NCBI GenBank assembly: GCA_029945495.1
Contig: JAQSCR010000463.1
Span: 1 to 12,193 of the forward strand
Length of the DNA stretch: 12,193 bases
Source of the DNA: Pseudolabrys sp.
GTDB taxonomy: Bacteria; Pseudomonadota; Alphaproteobacteria; Rhizobiales; Xanthobacteraceae
Reading direction: 5' to 3'
The notes beneath the pieces were generated by a model. That model was given only the letters and a program-made list of their open reading frames with translations, did not search any database and was not told the origin of the DNA. This document shows positions 7,124 through 12,193 of this stretch, piece after piece. Both the position numbers and the translations under genes were made by a program. Position 1 is the first letter of the stretch. The number at the start of each line of letters is the position of its first letter.

Positions 7124-7134
7124 TCAGCCGGCGG
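7109..7134. repeat. 10-bp direct repeat / hairpin spanning two abutting stop codons
   Basis: CAGCCGGCGG occurs at 7109-7118 and again at 7125-7134. Because GCCGGC is self-complementary, 7111-7116 can pair with 7127-7132. This gives a 6-bp GC hairpin whose 10-nt loop contains both stop codons (TAA of the MFS gene, TGA of the dioxygenase gene). There is no T-run on either side, so a bidirectional terminator is possible but not supported well. Confidence 0.4.
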
Positions 7135-8446
7135 GGGCTTTGTCGTCCGTCTTGTCCCAGGCCAGCGTCGGCGCGTCGGTGCCGGCGACCGAATAGAGCG
7201 CCCCCGGCGCGTTGCGGGTCTTCTGGAACTGCTCAAGCGTTTCGCCGCGCATCGCCGCGTAGATGTGCAGGTTCGACACGCCGGTGACAGCGCCCAGTTT
7301 CTCGAGCATGAAAAAGCTGACGCCGTAGCGGATCATCGCCCGCCAGTCGCGGCTGCGGATCATGTCGCGTTCCGTGTCGCTAAGGTCGGCGGCGGCGAAG
7401 GCTTTCTCCTGATTGGCGAGGAAGGCGGCGCGCTTGGCGGGCTCGGTCAGCGCGTGCAGGAACGAATTGATGCGGAAGCCCTTGACGCTGCGCGCCAAGG
7501 TGAACGGATAGGTGCCGGTCAAGGCTTCGGCGCCGGCGAGTTGGTGGCCGATATGACGGCGATACTCGCTCTGAATGTCGGCCACGGGAGCGAAGGCCTT
7601 GGGCGCGATAGCCTGGTTCTCGTAGACCGCGGTGGCGATGCCGGTCATCGACGGCAGGTAATAGCTGCGATGCACGCGCTTGATATTGGCCGACAGCGCG
7701 CCGCGCATCACCAGCCACATGATGACCTCGGCGCCTTCCATGCCGCCGAGCCGGGCGTAATCGGCCTGCGTCATGCGGGCGAGCGTTTCCGGATCGTTCT
7801 CGATCAGATCGAGGAACTGCTCGTCCCAGGCGGTGTTGTTGAAGCCGGCGCGTTCGCCATGCACTTGGTGACTGAGCCCGCCGGTGGCGACGATGGCGAC
7901 GCGCAGGTCTTCCGGATAGCTTTCGATCGCCTTGCGCAGCGACTGGCCGAGTTTGTAGCAGCGCATCGGCGAGGGGATCGGGAATTGCAGCACGCCGACC
8001 TGCAGCGGCACGATGGCGCCCGGCCATTGCGGCTGATGCGGCCACATCATCGACAGCGGCGAGAAGCAGCCGTGGTCGAGCGGTTTGCCCTGGAAGAACG
8101 ACATGTCGAACTCGTCGGCCATCAGAGCCGCGCCGATATGGTGCGACAGGCCGGGGTGGCCGTTGACCGGCGGCAGATCGCGGCTGCCGCCGCCTTCGTC
8201 GGCGACCTTGTAGCTGTCGCCGACGCCGAGCGCGAAGGCGGAATAATGATCGAAGAAGAACGAGGTGACGTGGTCGTTGTAGATGACGAACAGCACGTCC
8301 GGCTTCTTGTCGGCGAGCCATTGCTGCACCGGCTTGAAATTGTCGAAAATCGGCTTCCAGACCGGATCGTTCTCCTTGTGGCGATCATAGGCAAAGCCGA
8401 TGGTCGGCGTATGCGAGGCAGCGACCGCGCCGATGATTGTCGCCAT
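7124..8446 (-). CDS. galA: Fused LigB-LigA extradiol dioxygenase (gallate dioxygenase type)
   Basis: A 440-residue class III (LigAB superfamily) Fe(II) ring-cleavage dioxygenase. Residues 1-300 are the catalytic LigB part. H12 (ASHTP), H59 (YNDHV) and E240 (EGAE) occupy the iron-ligand positions. H125 (LDHG) and H193 (GGLSHQVHGE) match the active-site histidines known from LigB and DesB, allowing a one-residue shift. Residues about 310-410 are a LigA-like domain fused at the C-terminus, the arrangement of GalA/DesB gallate dioxygenases (about 420 aa). Such enzymes convert gallate to 4-oxalomesaconate using O2. Protocatechuate, 3-O-methylgallate or another catechol remains possible, especially because the partner gene is a semialdehyde dehydrogenase. 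It has a good ribosome site (GGAG, 8 nt ahead). It lies 24 bp downstream of the ALDH gene and so is probably cotranscribed with it. Confidence 0.82.
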   Translation of the reverse strand: MATIIGAVAASHTPTIGFAYDRHKENDPVWKPIFDNFKPVQQWLADKKPDVLFVIYNDHVTSFFFDHYSAFALGVGDSYKVADEGGGSRDLPPVNGHPGLSHHIGAALMADEFDMSFFQGKPLDHGCFSPLSMMWPHQPQWPGAIVPLQVGVLQFPIPSPMRCYKLGQSLRKAIESYPEDLRVAIVATGGLSHQVHGERAGFNNTAWDEQFLDLIENDPETLARMTQADYARLGGMEGAEVIMWLVMRGALSANIKRVHRSYYLPSMTGIATAVYENQAIAPKAFAPVADIQSEYRRHIGHQLAGAEALTGTYPFTLARSVKGFRINSFLHALTEPAKRAAFLANQEKAFAAADLSDTERDMIRSRDWRAMIRYGVSFFMLEKLGAVTGVSNLHIYAAMRGETLEQFQKTRNAPGALYSVAGTDAPTLAWDKTDDKAPAG

Positions 8447-8470
8447 GATACGATCTCCAGTCTTGAAGAT

Positions 8471-9964
8471 TTAAAGCTTGATGCAGACGTTGGTCAGCTC
8501 GGTGTAGAAGGCGAGCGAGTGCACGCCGCCTTCGCGGCCGATGCCGGATTGCTTGGTGCCGCCGAACGGCGTGCGCAGGTCGCGCAGGAACCAGCTATTG
8601 ACCCAGACGATGCCGGCTTCGATGCGGCCGGCGACGCGGTGGGCACGGGCAAGATTGGTGGTCCAGACCGACGCGGCCAGCCCATAGTCGAGGGCGTTGG
8701 CGCGGCTGACGACTTCGTCTTCGCTATCGAACGGCGCGATGTGACAGCACGGTCCAAAGATTTCCTCGGTTACGGTGACGGCTGAGTCGGGCAGGCCGGT
8801 CCAGATTGTCGGCTCGACCCAGGCGCCCTGCGCCAGCGCATCGGGCATTTTCGGCATGCCGCCGCCGGTGACGACGGTGGCGCCCTCAGCGACCGCCTTG
8901 GCGTAATACGACAGCACCTTGCCGCGGTGTTCCTGGCTGATCAGCGGACCCATCGTGGTGGCGGCGTCTTCCGGCGCGCCGATCTTTAATCGCTCGGTTC
9001 GTTGCTTCAGCGCAGCGACAAATTTTTCGAACAGCGGCCGTTCGACAAAGACGCGTTCGGTGCCCAGACAAACCTGGCCGCAATTGGCGAAGCATGAGCG
9101 CATGACGCCTTCGAGCGCGGCGTCCAGATCGCAATCGGCAAAGACGATCGCCGGATTTTTTCCCCCCATTTCCAGCGACACCGGGCGGGCGCCGTCGGCG
9201 GCGGCTTTCATGATCGCGGCGCCGGTGCGGGTTTCGCCGGTGAAGGTGATGGCGTTGACGCCCGGGTGGCGGGTGAGGAATTCGCCGGCCGAATTCGGAC
9301 CGAAGCCGTGCACGACGTTATAGACGCCCTTCGGCACGCCGACCGTGTTCATGACCTCGCCGAGCAAGGTCGCGGTCTGCGGCGTTTCCTCCGACGGCTT
9401 GACCACCACGGTGTTGCCGCAGGCGAGTGCCGGCGCGACCTTCCAGGTCATCAGCAGCAGCGGCAGATTCCACGGACAGACGACGCCGACGACGCCGATC
9501 GGCCGGCGCAGCGCATAATTGATGGCGCCCGCGCCATCCGGCGTCGCCATCTCGAAGAATTCGGTCGAGGCATTCTTGATGGTGTCGGCGAACACCTTGA
9601 AGTTGGCAGCGCCGCGCGGAATGTCGAGATGGCGCGCCAGCGACAGCGGCTTGCCGGTGTCGGCGACCTCGGCGGCGAGGAATTCGTCGAAGCGGCGGTT
9701 GATCTCGTTGGCCACCGCATAAAGCATGTCGGCGCGGGCGGCGAGGGTGAGCTGACCCCACGGGCCGTGCAGCGCCGCGCGCGCGGCTTTGACCGCGGCG
9801 TCGACTTCCGGTTGGCCGGCTTCCGAAACGCGCGCGAGCAGGGCCCCGGTGACGGGCGAACTCTTGTCGAAGACACGGCCGCTTTGCGCCTCGACGAACT
9901 CGCCGGCGATGAAATGGCGGATTGTCCTGACAGTCGTGTCTGGCTGGCGCGTGACGTCGAGCAT
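8471..9964 (-). CDS. Aldehyde dehydrogenase, 2-hydroxymuconic semialdehyde dehydrogenase type
   Basis: A 497-residue NAD(P)-dependent ALDH. Visible hallmarks are oxyanion Asn in CPWNLPLLLMTWK, the cofactor segment VVVKPSEETP, FTGETRTG (Rossmann loop), general-base Glu in SLEMGGKNPA, nucleophile Cys in NCGQVCLGTERV, EEIFGPC, and the C-terminal WVNSWFLRDLRTPFGG. The last of these, with HLDIPRGAANFKVFAD and the ending LTNVCIKL, resembles XylG/DmpC-type 2-hydroxymuconic semialdehyde dehydrogenases and AmnC (2-aminomuconic semialdehyde). The expected reaction is oxidation of a ring-cleavage semialdehyde to the dicarboxylate. The start is fixed by a strong GGGGGA ribosome site 3 nt ahead of the ATG. 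It is first in a two-gene operon with the dioxygenase; the upstream 92 bp hold an FNR/FixK-type box and two inverted repeats. Confidence 0.87.
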   Translation of the reverse strand: MLDVTRQPDTTVRTIRHFIAGEFVEAQSGRVFDKSSPVTGALLARVSEAGQPEVDAAVKAARAALHGPWGQLTLAARADMLYAVANEINRRFDEFLAAEVADTGKPLSLARHLDIPRGAANFKVFADTIKNASTEFFEMATPDGAGAINYALRRPIGVVGVVCPWNLPLLLMTWKVAPALACGNTVVVKPSEETPQTATLLGEVMNTVGVPKGVYNVVHGFGPNSAGEFLTRHPGVNAITFTGETRTGAAIMKAAADGARPVSLEMGGKNPAIVFADCDLDAALEGVMRSCFANCGQVCLGTERVFVERPLFEKFVAALKQRTERLKIGAPEDAATTMGPLISQEHRGKVLSYYAKAVAEGATVVTGGGMPKMPDALAQGAWVEPTIWTGLPDSAVTVTEEIFGPCCHIAPFDSEDEVVSRANALDYGLAASVWTTNLARAHRVAGRIEAGIVWVNSWFLRDLRTPFGGTKQSGIGREGGVHSLAFYTELTNVCIKL

Positions 9965-9979
9965 GTTTCCCCCATAACC

Positions 9980-9992
9980 GGCGCGGCGCGCC
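9980..9992. repeat. Short GC inverted repeat before the ALDH gene
   Basis: GGCGCG-G-CGCGCC is a perfect 6-bp inverted repeat with a 1-nt centre, 16-28 bp ahead of the ALDH ATG. It could be an operator half-pair or simply GC-rich chance; arms of this composition are common in such genomes. Confidence 0.3.
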
Positions 9993-10007
9993 TGGTCCGG
10001 GAAGGAT

Positions 10008-10023
10008 GGTTACTTGCGTAACC
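10008..10023. promoter_or_regulatory. Inverted repeat GGTTAC-N4-GTAACC, candidate operator
   Basis: GGTTACTTGCGTAACC has perfect 6-bp arms around a 4-nt spacer. Its centre (10015.5) is 22 bp from the centre of the FNR/FixK-type box, about two helical turns, on the side toward the ALDH gene. If the box acts as a class II site, this repeat would lie in the core promoter, fitting a repressor operator. The binding protein is unknown. Confidence 0.45.
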
Positions 10024-10030
10024 GACGGCC

Positions 10031-10044
10031 TTGATCTGGATCAA
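10031..10044. promoter_or_regulatory. Perfect FNR/FixK-type box
   Basis: TTGATCTGGATCAA matches the consensus TTGAT-N4-ATCAA of FNR/Anr/FixK regulators at all ten defined positions. It lies 12 bp past the DUF488 stop and 67-80 bp ahead of the ALDH ATG, in the only gap available for an ALDH-dioxygenase promoter. A class II placement (-41.5) predicts a transcript start near 9996 and a -10 around 10003-10008 (CATCCT on the - strand, weak). The match is direct; function is inferred. Confidence 0.6.
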
Positions 10045-10056
10045 CCCGCGCTCCGC

Positions 10057-10551
10057 TCACAGCAAGATCGGGATCAGGTCTTCGACCTTGACCCGGATGC
10101 GCTCTTTCACGGCGGCGACGATGCGGTCGCGATGGCAGGCGCGCGGATCGCGGCAGTAGCACAGCAGGGCGATGCGTCGGCCCGAGCCAATCAGGGCGAG
10201 CAACTCGTCGAGCGCGGCTTGGGCGTCTTTGTTCTTGAGGTGCTTCTCGTAGATGCGCCACAGCTTGGCGTGGTCGCCGGCGCGCGCCGCCTCGCGGCCC
10301 TCGGCCGGCGTGCCGAGTTTCTGCAGATGCAGATAGGGGATGCCTTGCTCGTCGAGTGAGGCGGCCAGCACTTTCTTGGAAAAGCCGGGACGGCGCGACG
10401 CCGCCACCGCGCGGATGTCGACCAGCAGATCGACCTTGGCGCGGGTCAGTTCGCGCAGGACGGCCGGCACGCTGGCCTGCTCATAGCCGACGGTGAACAG
10501 CGCCGGCGTTGTCTTCGGCGTCGGCTTTTTCTTCTTCATCGTCTTCGCCAT
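10057..10551 (-). CDS. DUF488 family protein
   Basis: A 164-residue protein of the DUF488 family. After a Lys-rich start (MAKTMKKKKPTPK) come TVGYEQASVPAVLREL, LLVDIRAVAASRRPGFSK, IPYLHLQKLGTP and the C-terminal motif LLCYCRDPRACHRDRIV with clustered Cys/His. These are the recognised DUF488 hallmarks. The frame stays open to an ATG at 10701. I chose ATG 10551 because it gives the family N-terminus, has an AGAGG ribosome site about 8 nt ahead, and overlaps the stop of the DUF72 gene by one base (TAATG), a classic coupling junction. The biochemical role is unknown to me; the pairing with DUF72 suggests the two act together. No membrane segments or signal peptide. Confidence 0.88.
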   Translation of the reverse strand: MAKTMKKKKPTPKTTPALFTVGYEQASVPAVLRELTRAKVDLLVDIRAVAASRRPGFSKKVLAASLDEQGIPYLHLQKLGTPAEGREAARAGDHAKLWRIYEKHLKNKDAQAALDELLALIGSGRRIALLCYCRDPRACHRDRIVAAVKERIRVKVEDLIPILL

Positions 10552-11354
10552 TATTTCAGCCTCTCGATCAACGCCATGGCCGCGGCCGGGGCGCGCAGCT
10601 TGGCCTCGTGGATGAAATAAATGAACACGTCGCGCGGGGTCTTCGGCGCGCGCACCTTGTCGACGCGCGGCAGGTCGGCCGGTTCGCCGCCTTTCGTCCA
10701 AGTCTCCACGCGCTTGGCCCAGGCATCGAGCGCCTTCGGCGGATAGCCGGCTTTCAGTTTCTCGTCGCCTTTCTGCAGGCGGGCATAGACGAAGTCGGCA
10801 GTGATGTCGGCGATCTCGGTGTAGACGTCGTGCTCGGCATAGCAGATGGCGACGCTGTGCTTTCGCGCTAGCGCGACAAAGGCCGGTGTCTTAAACGTGT
10901 CGTTGCGCACCTCGACGACGTGGCGCAGTCGATGGCCGTCGAATTTATCCGGCAGCAGGTCGAGGAAGCCGGCGAAGTCCTTTTCGTCGAATTTCTTGTG
11001 CGGCGCGAATTGCCAAAGCAGCGGGCCGAGCTTCGGCCCCAGTTCGGTGATGCCTGATTCGAGAAAGCGTTTGATGGAGTCGCCGGCTTCCGCCAGCACG
11101 CGGCGATTCACCGCATAGCGCGGGCCTTTCAGCGCAAACACGAAATCGTCCGGAACTTCCGACGCCCATTTTCGATAGGTCTTCGGCGATTGCGTCGAAT
11201 AGAACGTGCCATTGACCTCGATCGAGGTGAGATTTTGGCCAGCATATTCAAGCTCGCGCGCGTGCGGCAGCCCTTTCGGATAGAACACCCCGCGCCACGG
11301 CTCATAGGTCCAGCCGCCGACGCCACAGTAAGGTTTCGTTAAGGTTTTCGTCAT
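10551..11354 (-). CDS. DUF72 (YecE-like) TIM-barrel family protein
   Basis: A 267-residue cytoplasmic protein of the DUF72/YecE family. Hallmarks in order: GVGGWTYEPWRGVFYP (11-26), IEVNGTFYSTQSPKTYRKWA (45-64), FALKGPRY (73-80), LGPLLWQF (109-116), HVVEVRNDTF (145-154) and the final DVFIYFIHEAKLRAPAAA. The family has a TIM-barrel fold of uncertain activity. Full length compared with typical members (about 250-280 aa). The Shine-Dalgarno before ATG 11354 is weak, but no other nearby start preserves the conserved CGVGGWTY. It is upstream of and translationally coupled to the DUF488 gene, which restarts on the same bases (TAATG). Confidence 0.9.
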   Translation of the reverse strand: MTKTLTKPYCGVGGWTYEPWRGVFYPKGLPHARELEYAGQNLTSIEVNGTFYSTQSPKTYRKWASEVPDDFVFALKGPRYAVNRRVLAEAGDSIKRFLESGITELGPKLGPLLWQFAPHKKFDEKDFAGFLDLLPDKFDGHRLRHVVEVRNDTFKTPAFVALARKHSVAICYAEHDVYTEIADITADFVYARLQKGDEKLKAGYPPKALDAWAKRVETWTKGGEPADLPRVDKVRAPKTPRDVFIYFIHEAKLRAPAAAMALIERLK

Positions 11355-11554
11355 GTTACGGTCACACTTACCGGCTATGTTAAATACAAGTGGTGAGGCG
11401 GTCTAACGATCCTTCACCCGACGGCCACGATGAGATTTTTGGCGACGGCGGATGTACCCGCGCCTTATCTCGTTTGTGGTCGTTTCCATTTCTGCGCCGG
11501 CTTTAAGTGCGTCGACTTTAAGCTTTGCGTCTTTCAAGAACCACCCGATTTCCG
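11355..11554. other. Gap between the cNMP-binding gene and the DUF72 gene
   Basis: 200 bp that must contain the DUF72-DUF488 promoter (- strand). Weak -10-like hexamers occur at 11377-11386 (TATTTA, TAACAT on the - strand) without a convincing -35. Between 11501 and 11531 an imperfect direct repeat CTTTAAG...GCGTC occurs twice. An open - strand frame (stop TAG at 11403-11405) runs through most of the gap and could encode a basic peptide of 28-51 residues. The evidence is too thin to call a gene. Confidence 0.35.
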
Positions 11555-12193
11555 TCAGGCCGGCGCGGTTGCGCCCAGTTTCGCATTGGCGGCGCGCAGC
11601 GCGGCGTTTTCTTCTTCGAGCCCCTTGATGGTGTTAAACAGCCGCGCCGTCGACAATTGCAGAAAGTAGAAGCCGAAGGTCGGGTTCTGAAAATAAAGCT
11701 GCATGACGTGGTCGTAGGAGATCGCCAGAGTCTCGCCGCTCTCGATGCACTCGACCGTTGCGGTGCGGCTCTTGCCGGGCTCGAGGAGGCCGAGTTCTCC
11801 GATGACACTGCCGGCGCCCAGTTCGACATTCGGCTCGACCACGCGGTAGCGGCCGGAAATCAGGAAGTACAATTCGGTCGCCGCGTCGCCTTTGCGAAAC
11901 ATCACGGTGCCGGCGTCGAAATGTTTGCCGGTCGTGAACGGCTTCAGCCATTCCATCGACAGATCGCCGTTGGCGGCTTGGTTCACCTGTTTGATCAGGC
12001 GCTTCATCTGAAAGAAGCGCAGCGCGTTGATCGGCAGCAGGATGCAATTGAGGATCAATGTCGGGTAGACCATCGCCATGGTCGAATAGGTAATGAACAG
12101 GCAATTGGTGGTCATGGCGACGAGCCGCAACGGGATCATCGTCTTCATCAGATAACCGACGATGTTCGTAATCACCGCGGCGGCCGCGATGAT
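11555..12193 (-). CDS. Membrane protein with cyclic nucleotide-binding domain, 5' truncated
   Basis: The last 212 residues of a protein whose start lies beyond the right edge; the frame is open to base 12193. A GTG at 12175 is a possible internal start, but the hydrophobic residues before it (IIAAAAV) suggest the gene begins outside. The N-terminal part holds about three hydrophobic segments (up to LLPINALRFFQ), then a basic linker. A cyclic nucleotide-binding beta-roll follows, with MFRKGDAATELYFLISGRYRVV and the phosphate-binding cassette IGELGLLEPGKSRTATVE. The cassette's Glu and Arg are kept, so nucleotide binding is plausible. It ends in a short Leu/Glu/Ala coiled coil (IKGLEEENAALRAANAKLG). 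There is no helix-turn-helix, so this is not a Crp-type regulator. The architecture resembles Popeye-like or related membrane cNMP sensors. Function unknown. Confidence 0.78.
   Translation of the reverse strand: MIAAAAVITNIVGYLMKTMIPLRLVAMTTNCLFITYSTMAMVYPTLILNCILLPINALRFFQMKRLIKQVNQAANGDLSMEWLKPFTTGKHFDAGTVMFRKGDAATELYFLISGRYRVVEPNVELGAGSVIGELGLLEPGKSRTATVECIESGETLAISYDHVMQLYFQNPTFGFYFLQLSTARLFNTIKGLEEENAALRAANAKLGATAPA

Noticed and set aside
7265..8785. Long + strand open frame of 506 codons antisense to the dioxygenase and ALDH genes
   Set aside because: It lies opposite two genes with clear catalytic motifs; its protein is rich in His/Arg/Asp with no recognisable domain, as expected for the complement of GC-rich coding DNA.
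10552..10701. 50-residue N-terminal extension of the DUF488 protein (start at 10701)
   Set aside because: It is the out-of-frame shadow of the DUF72 C-terminus; ATG 10551 overlaps the DUF72 stop and fits the family N-terminus.
11430..11669. + strand frame of 79 codons in the gap near the right end
   Set aside because: It overlaps the coiled-coil end of the cNMP-binding gene on the other strand, has no ribosome site and no recognisable domain.
1..12193. Mobile element, CRISPR array, tRNA/rRNA or phage genes
   Set aside because: I looked for transposase motifs, terminal inverted repeats, regularly spaced repeats and tRNA-like folds and saw none; gene density and composition look uniform across the window.

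Overview
The window is GC-rich, densely coded bacterial DNA with no rRNA, tRNA, CRISPR array or insertion sequence that I can see. Gene content points to an alphaproteobacterium, probably Hyphomicrobiales (Bradyrhizobium, Rhodopseudomonas or Pseudolabrys-like). The clues are a BcsS-type cellulose-biosynthesis protein, a DUF4189 exported protein, a membrane protein with a cyclic-nucleotide-binding domain, and an FNR/FixK-type box. The taxon is an inference from family content, not a measurement.

Left part (+ strand, 1-4091): the tail of a Cys-rich DUF4189 protein, then a four-gene export operon. It encodes a TetR-family repressor, a HlyD-like lipoprotein adaptor, an ABC ATPase and an ABC-2 permease. 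All three internal junctions are 4-nt ATGA overlaps. A 22-bp perfect palindrome sits between a plausible promoter and the true tetR start, so the operon is probably autorepressed. The layout resembles the E. coli ybhGFSR exporter, reduced to one ATPase and one permease gene.

Middle (4088-7123): a bcsS-like gene runs tail to tail into the permease gene. It is followed by a divergent pair, a NimR-type cupin/AraC regulator (-) and an MFS transporter (+), sharing a 135-bp control region.

Right part (- strand, 7124-12193): two genes for aromatic degradation, an ALDH of the 2-hydroxymuconic-semialdehyde dehydrogenase type and a fused LigB-LigA extradiol dioxygenase of the gallate dioxygenase type. 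Upstream of the ALDH is a perfect TTGAT-N4-ATCAA box with a second inverted repeat two helical turns away. Further upstream is a translationally coupled DUF72-DUF488 pair, then a truncated membrane/cNMP-binding protein at the window edge.

Most genes belong to recognised families. The points most worth a second look are the possible oxygen-responsive control of an oxygen-consuming ring-cleavage operon, the mismatch between the dioxygenase type and its ALDH partner, the lysine/alanine histone-like tail on the TetR repressor, and the DUF72-DUF488 pair of unknown function. I found no clear new defence system or mobile element.
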